The notes beneath the pieces were generated by a model. That model saw only the letters and a list, made by a program, of their open reading frames with translations, made no database searches and was not told the DNA's origin. Positions 44,924 to 56,390 of a DNA stretch of 64,000 nt are shown here, piece after piece (within the stretch, counting starts at the first letter, position 1; each line of letters begins with the position of its first letter). The position numbers and the translations under genes were made by a program. The stretch lies in assembly GCA_965115885.1 (NCBI GenBank), contig OZ220479.1:744001-808000 (forward strand), written 5' to 3'. Origin of the DNA: BD2-11 sp965115885. GTDB lineage: Bacteria > Gemmatimonadota > Gemmatimonadetes > Longimicrobiales > Gaopeijiaceae.

Positions 44924-45195
44924 CGGGTTTCTCCTAACGAGAGGATCGGCGCTCGCTCCAGTGCAGGCACGATACCGCGGGCGGGCGGGTCTGTCACGCG
45001 AGCCTCTTCGCCTCGACGCGGACACGATGCGGTGCGCGGGACGGTCCGGGAACCTTTCGCGCCGGGGCGGGCTATGCCAGCGTTCCCGTCCGCCGTCCGC
45101 GCGAACGACTCGCTCTCGACGCGGTCCATTCCCCGAGCCTCGACCGCATCGCGCGGCGACAGGCAACCCAGGCACGAAACGGCAAGAGGAGCGCG

Positions 45196-47418
45196 ATGCC
45201 GAAGTTGCTTGCTACCCGCGCCTTGGCCTGCGCGGGCGTCCTGTCCGCCGCGTCTCTGTCCGCCGCGGCCCAGACGCCGCCGTGCGAGACCGTCTCCGAT
45301 TCGGCGGTCGTCCGGATGGACTCGCTGGTGGTGACCGCGATCCGCATGGCCACGACCAGCGAGGAACTCGCCGTGTCGGTCAACCTGGTGGGACGCGCCG
45401 AACTGCGCCAACGGCCGGTCCGCCTCCTCCTCGACGTTCTCGCGGCCGAACCGGGCGTGCTGGTGCAGCAGACCACGGCGGGGCAGGGAGCCGCCTTCGT
45501 GCGCGCGCTCACGGGTAGCCAAGTGCTCCTGATGGTCGACGGCGTGCGCCTCAACAACGGCACCTTCCGCCAAGGCCCGAGCCAGTACCTGTCCTCCGTG
45601 GACCCCGAGATCATGGAGCGCGTGGAAGTGGTGCGCGGGGCCTCCTCGACGCTCTACGGGTCCGACGCCATGGGCGGGGTGATCAACGTCGTGACGCGGC
45701 GCGCCGGCGACCTGCTCCGGCCGGGCGAGAGTTGGACGGCCGAAGGCTCCTACACTTTCGACGGGGCCACCGACGGAAGCAGGGCGCGCATCTCGGGCGC
45801 GGTCGCGGCGCCGGATTTCCTGTCCGGGCTGGAGCTGTTCGGGGGCGTCAGCTTCGGCTCCTGGTCGCACCTGAAGCCGGGGGGAGGGCTACCCCCTCAG
45901 GACCCGACCGGCTACGACCAGCGGAGCGGCGACTTGCGCCTCGATCTCCAGGCCACCCGACGGTTGCGCGTCGAGATGTCCGGCCAGCATTCCGAGCAGA
46001 GCCACGTCCCGCGCTACGACCGCTACGTCGACTTCCGGGCTCCGGGGGTCGACGGAGGGGGAGTGGGCCGCAACGCTCTCTACCTGTTCGAGCCCCAGGA
46101 CCGCTCGCTCGCGCGCCTCAAGGGCAGCTTGGCGGCGAATCGGCCTTGGATGTCCACTCTCGACGTGCAGGTGTCCTGGCAGGTTCAGCGGGAGGGACGG
46201 GCGATCCGCGGGCAATCGCTCGTGGACGGCGTCGTCGTGCCGTCGGACCGCGTCCGGCACGTCTCCGACGACGTGCGTTCGGTCGCGCTGGACATCCAGG
46301 GGCAGGCGATTCGCGCCGACGGCCGCGGTGGCGTCACCTACGGGTTGGAGATGTGGGACAACGTCACCCGCTCGCATGGACGGGACGAGGATCTGGCGAC
46401 CGGGATCGAGACGGCCTCGCTGCGGTGGAGCGGGTCGGAGGCGGTGCCCACGGGTCGGTTCCCGGACGGCTCCCGCTTCGGCGGCGGCGCGCTGTACGCG
46501 TTCGTCGACGAGCTCTGGAGGATGTTCCGAGTGCAGTTGGGCGGGCGCGGGAGCGTCTACCGCACGACCACGCGCGTGGGCGACGCGTACGGCGGCGACG
46601 TGCGTTCCCGGATCGGGAACGTCACCGGCGAGATCGGCTTGGTCTACCGGGCCATGCCCGGGCTGTCCGTGCGGGCGCGGGCGGCCCAGGCGTTCCGTGC
46701 GCCCAACATCTACGACCTGACCTTGGTCGGCGACGTTCCCGGCGGCGTCTCGTTGCCCAATCCGGATCTGGACCCCGAGCGAGGCCACACCCTGGAGATG
46801 GGCGCCGCTTGGACCCGGGGCTCCGCGGCGGCGGAGCTGACCGTCTTCCGCATCGTCATCGACGGCATCATGGACCGTGACTTGGGGACCTCCGGGTTCG
46901 CGAGCGCGAGCGCCGTCGGATCCGGCCAGCTCCGCCTTCTCACCGTCCAGAACCTCGGCTCGGCCACCGTCGACGGCGTCGAGGGATCGCTCTCGGCGGA
47001 GCTCCCCGCCCGCGGTCGGCTGGATCTGTCGGCTTCGTGGACTCTGGGCGACGCCGTTGTGGTCCGGGACGGAGAACGCGCGGCGGAGCCGCTCAGCCGC
47101 GTTCCTCCGCCGACGATGTCGCATCGCGTTCGCTGGCCGCTGTCGCGGGACGGACGCTCGGCCTGGATCGAGTATTCCGGCCGGATGGCGGGCAGGCAGG
47201 CCCGTCTCGGCTTCCGAGACCAGCTCGACAGCCGCATCCAGATCGGCGGGACGCCCGCGTACCACGTCCACTCCCTCCGAGGAGGCGTCGCTTGGGGGGA
47301 GCGATTGCGCGTCTCGGTCGGCGTCGAGAACCTCTTCGACGCGTTGTATCGGGTTCACGGATCGGGGATCGACGCCCCCGGTCGGCATCTCTTCGTGCGG
47401 CTGGACGCGCGGCGCTGA
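45196..47418 (+). CDS. TonB-dependent outer-membrane receptor
   Basis: A 740-residue receptor. A signal peptide (ending SAAAQ) is followed by a TonB-box-like segment MDSLVVTAIRM and the plug (VNLVGRAELRQRPVRLLLDV, VLLMVDGVRLNNGTFRQGP, MERVEVVRGASSTLYGSDAM, GGVINVVTRRAG). A 22-strand-type barrel follows, ending with a C-terminal region like VGVENLFDALYRVHG. It starts at ATG 45196 with GAGGAG upstream. It resembles BtuB/FepA-type receptors but lacks the carboxypeptidase-like domain of the receptor at 27 kb. Its gene is 22 bp before RNase Z; the ligand is unknown. Confidence 0.9.
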   Translation: MPKLLATRALACAGVLSAASLSAAAQTPPCETVSDSAVVRMDSLVVTAIRMATTSEELAVSVNLVGRAELRQRPVRLLLDVLAAEPGVLVQQTTAGQGAAFVRALTGSQVLLMVDGVRLNNGTFRQGPSQYLSSVDPEIMERVEVVRGASSTLYGSDAMGGVINVVTRRAGDLLRPGESWTAEGSYTFDGATDGSRARISGAVAAPDFLSGLELFGGVSFGSWSHLKPGGGLPPQDPTGYDQRSGDLRLDLQATRRLRVEMSGQHSEQSHVPRYDRYVDFRAPGVDGGGVGRNALYLFEPQDRSLARLKGSLAANRPWMSTLDVQVSWQVQREGRAIRGQSLVDGVVVPSDRVRHVSDDVRSVALDIQGQAIRADGRGGVTYGLEMWDNVTRSHGRDEDLATGIETASLRWSGSEAVPTGRFPDGSRFGGGALYAFVDELWRMFRVQLGGRGSVYRTTTRVGDAYGGDVRSRIGNVTGEIGLVYRAMPGLSVRARAAQAFRAPNIYDLTLVGDVPGGVSLPNPDLDPERGHTLEMGAAWTRGSAAAELTVFRIVIDGIMDRDLGTSGFASASAVGSGQLRLLTVQNLGSATVDGVEGSLSAELPARGRLDLSASWTLGDAVVVRDGERAAEPLSRVPPPTMSHRVRWPLSRDGRSAWIEYSGRMAGRQARLGFRDQLDSRIQIGGTPAYHVHSLRGGVAWGERLRVSVGVENLFDALYRVHGSGIDAPGRHLFVRLDARR

Positions 47419-47440
47419 CCGGGCCCCTCGGGCGCCAAGC

Positions 47441-48388
47441 ATGATTCGAGTCACTTTTTTGGGCACCTCCGCCGCGTGTCCCACGGTGCGGCGCAACGTG
47501 AGCGCGATCTCCGTGCAGCGCGAGGGCGATCTCATGCTCTTCGACTGCGGCGAGGGGACCCAGCGCCAGATGATGCGCTACGGGACCGGATTCTCCCTCT
47601 GGGCCGTCTTCGTCACGCACATGCACGCCGATCACTTCGTGGGGGTGACGGGACTGTTGCGCACCATGGCGCTCCAGGGGCGGAGCGCCCCCCTGACGCT
47701 GACCTGCCCGGTTTCCGGAAGGCGGGTGCTCGAGAACGCCGTCCACCTGGGCTTCGACCGACTGAGCTTTCCGGTCGAAATCCGGGAGCTGAGGCCGGGC
47801 GACCGCCTCGCTCGGGACGGGTACGAGGTGCGCGCCTTCCGGGTGAGCCACGGTAGGCCGGCGCTCGGCTACGCGTTGCACGAGGATGCCCGCCGGGGAC
47901 GTTTCGACGTGGGGCGCGCGCGCGCGCTGGGCGTCCCCGAAGGTCCCGCCTTCGGCCGCCTGCACCGAGGCGAGACGGTGGAGGCGGGCGGGCGGCGGGT
48001 GCGGCCGGAGGAAGTGGTCGGACCGGATCGCCCGGGCCGGACGGTGGTTTACACGGGCGACACTCGGCCCGTGCGCTCGACGGTGGAGGCCGCGGCCGGG
48101 GCGGAACTGCTCATCCACGAGTGCACCTTCGCCGCCGACGAGGCGGAACGGGCGCGTCGCGTGGGCCATTCCACCGCCCCCGGAGCCGCGCGCGTGGCCC
48201 GCGACGCCGGAGTGGCCCGTCTGGCGCTCACCCACATCTCCGCGCGCTACTCCGAGAACCCGGCGCGCCTCGAGCGCGAGGCGCGCCGAGTGTTCCCGGC
48301 GACCGTGGTGGCCTCCGACGGGCTGACTCTGGACGTGCCCCACCGGAACGCCGCACCCGGTCCCCGCGCTTGCGAGGGGACCGGGTGA
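47441..48388 (+). CDS. rnz: Ribonuclease Z
   Basis: A 315-residue metallo-beta-lactamase-fold nuclease that trims tRNA 3' ends. It has FLGTSAACPTVRRN, the zinc motif THMHADHFVGV, VVYTGDTRP and the C-terminal LTHISARYSENP, all as in RNase Z of bacteria. The exosite arm region (about residues 155-185) is present. It starts at ATG 47441. Its stop overlaps the GTG of tyrA (GTGA). The context, between a TonB receptor and aromatic amino-acid genes, is not functional but shows an operon-like run. Confidence 0.92.
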   Translation: MIRVTFLGTSAACPTVRRNVSAISVQREGDLMLFDCGEGTQRQMMRYGTGFSLWAVFVTHMHADHFVGVTGLLRTMALQGRSAPLTLTCPVSGRRVLENAVHLGFDRLSFPVEIRELRPGDRLARDGYEVRAFRVSHGRPALGYALHEDARRGRFDVGRARALGVPEGPAFGRLHRGETVEAGGRRVRPEEVVGPDRPGRTVVYTGDTRPVRSTVEAAAGAELLIHECTFAADEAERARRVGHSTAPGAARVARDAGVARLALTHISARYSENPARLEREARRVFPATVVASDGLTLDVPHRNAAPGPRACEGTG

Positions 48389-49263
48389 GCTCCGCCCCAG
48401 GCCCGCTCCCCGCTCCCGCGCCGAGCTTCCGCACGGTGGCCATCGTGGGCCTCGGCTTGATCGGCGGGTCGTTGGCCCGGGCGCTCGGAGCGCTCGGGCG
48501 GCCGCCGCGCGTGGTCGCCTCCTCCGAATCGACGATCGATCTCGAGCGGGCCGACAGGGCGGGCGTGATCGCGGACGGGACCACCGACCCGGAAGCCGTC
48601 CTCGCGGGCGCCGACCTAGTGGTGTACGCCACTCCGCTGGACGTTACCCTGCGCCTGCTCGCGGACCACCGCGACCGCTGGCCGGAGGGCGCGGCGGTCA
48701 CCGACGTGGCCAGCCTCAAAGCTCCAGTGGAGCGGACCGTGCGCTCGCTCGGCGCGTGCGACCGCTACACCGGGGCCCACCCCATGGCCGGCGGAGAGGG
48801 ATCGGGGTTCCGCCGTTCCTCGGCCGATCTGTTCGTCGGCGCCACCGTCTGGCTGACGGGGCGGGGGACGGCGGCGGGCGGCGTGGAGGCGCTGTGGCGC
48901 GCCGCGGGCGCCCGCCCGCGCTGGACCGACGCCGCCGATCACGACCGGCGCATGTCCTGGTGCAGCCATCTTCCCCAGCTCGCTTCCACCGCTCTCGCGG
49001 GCGTGCTCGAGCGGTCGGGCCACGCCTTCTCCGACCTGGGCGCCGGCGGCGCCGGGATGGTGCGTCTCGCGGGGAGTTCTCCGCAGATGTGGCTGCCCCT
49101 GCTGGCGCGGAGCGAGGCGGGAGAAGCGCTCCGACGTCTCGCGCGCGCGGCGCGCGAGCTCGCGGACGCGGTCGACCGGCGCGACCTGGAGACCTTGGAG
49201 GACTGGATGAGGACCTCCCGCGCCTGGCGCGCCGGGGATGCGGACGGGACCGCGCGGCGATGA
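48385..49263 (+). CDS. tyrA: Prephenate/arogenate dehydrogenase
   Basis: A 292-residue NAD(P)-dependent enzyme making the tyrosine precursor. The Rossmann motif VAIVGLGLIGGSLARAL is near residues 18-34. VVYATPLD, VTDVASLKAP and the catalytic HPMAGGEGSGF (His) follow, then DHDRRMSWCSHLPQL of the helical dimerisation domain. No ACT regulatory domain is present, so feedback control by tyrosine would need other means. The start GTG overlaps the rnz stop. The stop overlaps the aroA-cmk ATG. Confidence 0.92.
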   Translation: MSSAPGPLPAPAPSFRTVAIVGLGLIGGSLARALGALGRPPRVVASSESTIDLERADRAGVIADGTTDPEAVLAGADLVVYATPLDVTLRLLADHRDRWPEGAAVTDVASLKAPVERTVRSLGACDRYTGAHPMAGGEGSGFRRSSADLFVGATVWLTGRGTAAGGVEALWRAAGARPRWTDAADHDRRMSWCSHLPQLASTALAGVLERSGHAFSDLGAGGAGMVRLAGSSPQMWLPLLARSEAGEALRRLARAARELADAVDRRDLETLEDWMRTSRAWRAGDADGTARR

Positions 49264-51296
49264 AGGAACTGAGGGTGCCCGGAGACAAGTCCATTTCCCA
49301 CCGCGCGCTTCTGCTGGCGGCGCTGGCGGACGGCCGCAGCCGGATCCGCGGCGCGCTCGCCGGCGAAGATCCCCAAGCGACCGCGTCCGTCCTTCGGGAA
49401 CTGGGCGTGGAGGTGCCGCCGCTGGCGGCGGGCGGGGAGCTGTGCATCCGCGGGCTGGGCGTGCGCGGGCTGCGCGCCCCGGGTCGGGCGCTCGACTGCG
49501 CCAACAGCGGCACCACCGCGCGGTTGACGCTGGGCGTCCTGGCGGGGCAAGACCTCGAGGCCACCCTCGTCGGAGACGAATCCCTGCGACGTCGGCCGAT
49601 GCGGCGCGTGACCGATCCGCTGGCCCGCATGGGCGCGCGCTTCACCCCCTTGGCCGAACCCGGGACGCTCCCGCTGCGCGTGGCCGGGGGGGGGCTGCGC
49701 GCCCTCGACCACCGTCTCCCGGTCGCCAGCGCCCAGGTCAAGAGCGCGCTCCTGCTCGCCGGGTTGACCGGCGGCGTGCCGGTGCGGCTCGCCGAGCCCG
49801 GCATCTCGCGCGACCACACCGAGCGCATGCTATCCGCTGCGGGGTGCGCGCTGGACAGCTCCTTGAGCGATGGCGTCCACCGGGTGCGACTGACCGCCCC
49901 GCCCCCCGCCCTGGACCCCCTGGACGTGGCGGTGCCGGGCGACTTTTCGTCCGCCGCCTTTCCGCTCGCGCTCGCGTTGCTGGGCGGAGCGGGCGAGGGG
50001 ATCGTCCTCAAGGGCGTGGGGCTCAATCCGACACGAACCGGACTGCTTTCCGTATTGGAGAGGATGAACGCCCGCATCGACGTCGATCCGCGCTCCGCCC
50101 CCGGGCGCGCGGAGCCCGTCGGCGACCTGGAGATCCGTCCCTCCGACCTGTCCGGCACCGAGGTGGGGCCGGAGGAAATTCCGAGCCTCGTCGACGAGGT
50201 CCCGGTTCTGGCCGTGCTCGCCGCCCGCGCCCGGGGGATCACGCGCATCTCCGGAGCGGCGGAGTTGCGAGTCAAGGAATCCGATCGACTGGGCGCGCTC
50301 GCGGCCAACCTCTCCGCCTTGGGCGTGGAGGTGGAGGAACTGCCCGACGGACTGGTGATCGAGGGTGCCTCCCGCCCTCTCCGCGGTCCCGTGGAAGCGC
50401 GCGGCGACCATCGCATCGCCATGGCCTTCGGCGTGCTCGGCGCGCTCCCCGGTCACTCCGTCCCGGTGGACGCTCCTGCGACGGTGGACGTGAGCTATCC
50501 CGGATTCTGGGAGATGCTGGAGCGCGTCTCCGCGCCCGGGGCCCGCAGGGAAGCCGCGGCGAAGGCGCCCGTCGCTCGGGCGCGAGCGCGGGATCCGGTG
50601 ATCGTCATCGACGGACCCGCCGGTTCGGGGAAATCCGCCACGGCCCGGGAGGTGGCGCGCCGGCTGGAGTACCGTCACTTGGACTCGGGTGCGCTCTACC
50701 GGGCCCTCGCGTTCGCCCTGCTCGCCTCGGGCGCTCCGCCCGAGGCGTGGTCCGCGCTCACCGCGGCCGACCTCGAAGCCCACTCCGTGCGGCTGGTGCC
50801 CGAGGGAGCCGCCTTCCGGATCATGTTGGGCGCGCGCGCCCTGACCTCCGAACTCCGGAGCCCCGAGGTCGACGCGCACGTCTCCGACGTCGCCCGACTG
50901 CCTTCGGTACGGGCGTGGTTGCTCGACCGGCAACGGCGGGCGGGGGAGCGGGGAGCGCTGGTGGGCGACGGGCGCGATCTGGGCACGGTCGTCTTTCCTG
51001 AGGCGGAAGTGAAGATCTTCCTGGTCGCGGACGCCGCCGAACGCGCTCGCCGCCGTCTGCTGCAACAGACGGGGCGCGCCCCCAGCTCCGGGAGCGAGGT
51101 CGCGGCGGAGGCCGATCGCCTGCGCGCTCGCGACCGCATCGACGCGAGCCGCGGAATCGCGCCCCTCGCGAAGGCGTCCGACGCGTTCGAAATCGACGGA
51201 ACCGCGCTCTCGTTCGAGGAGCAGGTGGACGCCGTTCTCGCGGTGGTGCGCGCCCGCGTCGGCCCGATCTCAGAGCCTTCGGCGTCGGTTCGATGA
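49260..51296 (+). CDS. aroA-cmk: Fusion of EPSP synthase (AroA) and cytidylate kinase (Cmk)
   Basis: A 678-residue bifunctional protein. Residues about 1-430 are 5-enolpyruvylshikimate-3-phosphate synthase: VPGDKSISHRALLLAAL, CANSGTTARL, LRRRPMRR, VASAQVKSALLLAGL and RVKESDRLGAL. A short Ala/Arg-rich linker leads to cytidylate kinase at about 447-665, with P-loop GPAGSGKSAT near residue 452, HLDSGALYRA and VGDGRDLGTVVFPEA. The two reactions are unrelated (shikimate pathway and CMP phosphorylation). Since aroA and cmk often sit next to each other before rpsA in bacteria, the fusion keeps a common gene order. It starts at ATG 49260. Confidence 0.93.
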   Translation: MKELRVPGDKSISHRALLLAALADGRSRIRGALAGEDPQATASVLRELGVEVPPLAAGGELCIRGLGVRGLRAPGRALDCANSGTTARLTLGVLAGQDLEATLVGDESLRRRPMRRVTDPLARMGARFTPLAEPGTLPLRVAGGGLRALDHRLPVASAQVKSALLLAGLTGGVPVRLAEPGISRDHTERMLSAAGCALDSSLSDGVHRVRLTAPPPALDPLDVAVPGDFSSAAFPLALALLGGAGEGIVLKGVGLNPTRTGLLSVLERMNARIDVDPRSAPGRAEPVGDLEIRPSDLSGTEVGPEEIPSLVDEVPVLAVLAARARGITRISGAAELRVKESDRLGALAANLSALGVEVEELPDGLVIEGASRPLRGPVEARGDHRIAMAFGVLGALPGHSVPVDAPATVDVSYPGFWEMLERVSAPGARREAAAKAPVARARARDPVIVIDGPAGSGKSATAREVARRLEYRHLDSGALYRALAFALLASGAPPEAWSALTAADLEAHSVRLVPEGAAFRIMLGARALTSELRSPEVDAHVSDVARLPSVRAWLLDRQRRAGERGALVGDGRDLGTVVFPEAEVKIFLVADAAERARRRLLQQTGRAPSSGSEVAAEADRLRARDRIDASRGIAPLAKASDAFEIDGTALSFEEQVDAVLAVVRARVGPISEPSASVR

Positions 51297-51325
51297 TTGA
51301 CGCAAGGGGGCGCGGCCCGTATTTT
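51297..51325 (+). promoter_or_regulatory. Probable sigma70-type promoter of rpsA
   Basis: TTGACG at 51297-51302 and TATTTT at 51320-51325 are separated by 17 bp, close to consensus. They lie directly after the aroA-cmk stop and give a leader of about 200 nt before the chosen rpsA start. Long leaders are typical for autoregulated S1. Confidence 0.6.
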
Positions 51326-51531
51326 CCTACGTTTAACACCAGCGAGTCGCTCGTGCCTTGCTGGAGGGAAGGCGATTTCCCGAGCCCGGCCTCCGGCATG
51401 CCGGAATTCCTCCCGGGCCGGGTTCTTCCCCCGTCCTCCGGCATGCGATGAACCCTGAACCCGGACCGCGCCGCGCGGGACTGGCCAGCAAGGGTGCTTC
51501 CCCAGAGGGGACGCGCCAGGGACGACAACCG

Positions 51532-53547
<2,016 letters not shown>

Positions 53548-53559
53548 CGCCTATCCGTG

Positions 53560-54768
53560 ATGCGTAGCCCGCTTCGTGCCCGAGCCCTGGCCGTTGTCGC
53601 GGCCATCGCCGGTTGCGCGCCGGGGGCGCCGGGCGCGCAGCCCCCCGGGGGGATGCGGCAACAGAACGCGGAGGCGCCCCCCGCGGCCGCGCCCGAACCG
53701 GAGGTCGAGTCCGCGCCCGAATCGGAGGCGGCCCCGGTGGTCGGCGTCATGTTGCCGATGTCGGGTTCTCCGTTCCTGCGGCGGTATTCCGAGCTGATCG
53801 AGGAAGGCGTGCGCGCGGCCATGGCGACGGCCTCGGAACGCGGCGTTCTGCCGATCCTTCGGCTCGTCGACACCGGTGCGGGTCCCGGCACGGCTCGTCG
53901 AGCGCTGGCCGAGCTGGAACGGGCGGGTCTGTCGGCGATCGTCGGACCGTTGCAAGACGTCGCAGTGGCCCGGGTGGCCGAGGAGCGCGGTCGGCCGGTG
54001 CCGTTGATCGCTCCCGCGGCCCGGGAGCTGCCCGAGGGTCAGGCGGGCGTCTATTCGCTGGCCGGGCCGGATCCCGGCGCCGCCCGGGCACTGGGTCGGG
54101 CGGCTTGGGAGGCGGGCGTCCAGCGCGTGGTGGCGATCGCGCCCTCCACCCGGTACGCACGCATCGAGGTGGAGGCTTTTCGCGAGGCGTTCCGTCCGGG
54201 CGGCGGAATTCTCGTCGACGCCTTCTACTACCCCCCGGGACAGATCGATTTCCGCGCCGAGGTCGCCGAGCTGGTCCGCATCGATCCCGACGGCGTGTTG
54301 CTTCCGCTTCCGCCGTTGCCCGCGATGGACATCCCCCAGGTCGCCGGACAGGTGCAACACTACGGGCTGGACGATTCCCTGAGCGTCCGAGTGCTGGGCA
54401 CCGCCGGCTGGTCGACGCCGAGCGTGCTCCGCGACGTCGACGTCAACTTCACCGAGGACGTCCTGACGGTGACCGCCCGCCCTCCGGGGCGGGGCGAGGC
54501 GGCTTGGCGGGAGTTCGTGAGGAGCTACGAGACCGTGCATCGCAAGTCGTTGCGCAGCGACGTTCCCGCGCTCGGGTGGGACATCATGGGGCTGTTGCTG
54601 GAAGCGTTCCGCACGGGTGCGCGCACGCCGGAGGAGGTGCGCGACGCGCTGGAAGGGATCGACGTCTTCGAGGGTGCGACCGGAACCCTCGCTGTGGAGA
54701 ACGGCCGCATCACGCGCGCCTACGAGGTCGTCGTGATCCGGGACCGGGAGTTGGTTCGGCTCCGCTGA
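53560..54768 (+). CDS. Periplasmic-binding-fold lipoprotein (LivJ/LpoA-like)
   Basis: A 402-residue lipoprotein (lipobox AAIAGC near residue 19) with a Pro/Glu/Ala-rich tether to about residue 60. The receptor domain starts VVGVMLPMSGSPFLRRYSEL and has SAIVGPLQDVAVARVAEERG and PLIAPAARELPEG, as in the type I periplasmic-binding fold of branched-chain amino acid receptors and LpoA. No ABC permease genes are nearby. A role as a cell-envelope regulator or a stand-alone sensor is therefore as likely as transport. ATG 53560 is preceded by an in-frame GTG at 53557. Confidence 0.78.
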   Translation: MRSPLRARALAVVAAIAGCAPGAPGAQPPGGMRQQNAEAPPAAAPEPEVESAPESEAAPVVGVMLPMSGSPFLRRYSELIEEGVRAAMATASERGVLPILRLVDTGAGPGTARRALAELERAGLSAIVGPLQDVAVARVAEERGRPVPLIAPAARELPEGQAGVYSLAGPDPGAARALGRAAWEAGVQRVVAIAPSTRYARIEVEAFREAFRPGGGILVDAFYYPPGQIDFRAEVAELVRIDPDGVLLPLPPLPAMDIPQVAGQVQHYGLDDSLSVRVLGTAGWSTPSVLRDVDVNFTEDVLTVTARPPGRGEAAWREFVRSYETVHRKSLRSDVPALGWDIMGLLLEAFRTGARTPEEVRDALEGIDVFEGATGTLAVENGRITRAYEVVVIRDRELVRLR

Positions 54769-54835
54769 TGTCTCGCCCTCTTCCCGTCTTCGCCCCGGCG
54801 AGGGCGGTCCCGTCCGAGCCTTCGCCCCGGTGAGC

Positions 54836-56380
54836 ATGCGGGAGGAGCTGGACCGTCTGCGGCGGCGGCGCGAGGAAGCCGAGCGGGGCGGAGGCAGGGA
54901 GCGTCTGGCGGCGCAGCACGCGCGCGGCAAACTCTCGGCCCGCGAGCGTCTCGATCTGCTTCTGGACCCCGGAAGCTTCGTGGAGCTCGATCGCTTCGTC
55001 ACCCACCGCGCGACCGGATTCGGGCTGGAGAAGCGCAAGGTTCCCGGAGACGGGGTGGTCACCGGACACGGGCGCATCGACGGACGTCTGGTCCACGTCT
55101 TCGCCCAGGACTTCACCGTCTTCGGAGGGTCGTTGTCGGAGGCCCACGCCGAGAAGATCGTGAAAGTGCAGGATCTGGCGCTGAAAACCGGAGCGCCGGT
55201 CGTGGGGCTGAACGACTCCGGAGGCGCGCGCATCCAGGAAGGAGTGGTCTCGCTGGGGGGCTACGCCGACATCTTTCTGCGCAACACCCTGGCTTCGGGC
55301 GTGATCCCCCAGATCAGCGTCGTCATGGGGCCGTGCGCCGGCGGGGCCGTCTACTCGCCCGCGATCACCGACTTCGTCTACATGGTGCGCGGCACCAGCT
55401 TCATGTTCGTGACCGGACCGGAGGTGGTGCGCACGGTGACGCACGAGGATGTGGACATGGAGCGTCTGGGCGGCGCCGCCACCCACGCGTCGACCTCGGG
55501 CGTGGCGCACTTCGTCGGGGACTCCGAGGCGGAGACCCTGGCTTCCGTGCGCCGGCTCTTCCGCTACATCCCGCAGAACAACGCCGAGCCCGCGCCGCGC
55601 CGCCGGACCCGGGATCCGGCGGACCGGGGCGACGAGGCCCTGTTGGACGTGGTGCCGTCCAACCCGAACAAGCCCTACGACATGAAGGACGTCGTCGGGC
55701 GCGTGGTGGACGACGGCGGGTTCTACGAGGTGCACGCCGATTTCGCTCCCAATCTGATCACCGGTTTCGCCCATCTGGGGGGACATTCGGTGGGCGTGGT
55801 GGCCAACCAGCCGGCCGTGCTCGCGGGCGTGCTGGACATCGATTCGTCGGACAAGGGAGCGCGGTTCGTGCGCTTCTGCGACGCCTTCAACATCCCGCTG
55901 GTGGTCTTCGAAGACGTTCCGGGGTTCCTCCCCGGGGTGGGTCAGGAGCACGGAGGCATCATCCGCCACGGCGCCAAGCTCCTGTACGCCTTCGCCGAAG
56001 CCACGGTGCCCAAGATGACCGTCATCACGCGCAAGGCGTACGGCGGCGCCTACGACGTGATGAACTCCCGGCACGTCCGCGGCGACCTGAGCTTGGCGTG
56101 GCCGACCGCGGAGATCGCGGTGATGGGGCCCAAGGGAGCGGTCGAGATCCTGTTCCGCAAGGAGATCGCGGACGCCCGCGATCCGCAGGCCGCGCTCGAG
56201 GCGCGGATGAAAGAGTACCGGGAGCGTTTCGCGCACCCCTACGTCGCGGCGGAACGCGGGTACGTCGACGACGTCATCGACCCGCGCGAAACCCGTGCCC
56301 GGCTGGTCGGCGCCCTCGACGTGCTCGAGGACAAGCGCGACGCCAACCCGCCCCGCAAGCACGGCAACATTCCGCTCTGA
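54836..56380 (+). CDS. pccB: Acyl-CoA carboxylase carboxyltransferase (beta) subunit, propionyl-CoA type
   Basis: A 514-residue crotonase-fold carboxyltransferase that moves CO2 from biotin to an acyl-CoA, most likely propionyl-CoA. GKLSARERLDLLLDPGSFVE, FAQDFTVFGGSLSEAHAEKI, GLNDSGGARIQEGV and MGPCAGGAVYSPA (oxyanion hole) are conserved, as is GFLPGVGQEHGGIIRHGAKL. The active-site Asp for propionyl specificity lies in the last region but was not verified. The start could be GTG 54830 or ATG 54836. It is followed 10 bp later by the biotin carboxylase gene, and the next genes are coupled. Confidence 0.92.
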   Translation: MREELDRLRRRREEAERGGGRERLAAQHARGKLSARERLDLLLDPGSFVELDRFVTHRATGFGLEKRKVPGDGVVTGHGRIDGRLVHVFAQDFTVFGGSLSEAHAEKIVKVQDLALKTGAPVVGLNDSGGARIQEGVVSLGGYADIFLRNTLASGVIPQISVVMGPCAGGAVYSPAITDFVYMVRGTSFMFVTGPEVVRTVTHEDVDMERLGGAATHASTSGVAHFVGDSEAETLASVRRLFRYIPQNNAEPAPRRRTRDPADRGDEALLDVVPSNPNKPYDMKDVVGRVVDDGGFYEVHADFAPNLITGFAHLGGHSVGVVANQPAVLAGVLDIDSSDKGARFVRFCDAFNIPLVVFEDVPGFLPGVGQEHGGIIRHGAKLLYAFAEATVPKMTVITRKAYGGAYDVMNSRHVRGDLSLAWPTAEIAVMGPKGAVEILFRKEIADARDPQAALEARMKEYRERFAHPYVAAERGYVDDVIDPRETRARLVGALDVLEDKRDANPPRKHGNIPL

Positions 56381-56390
56381 GGGGGCCGGA

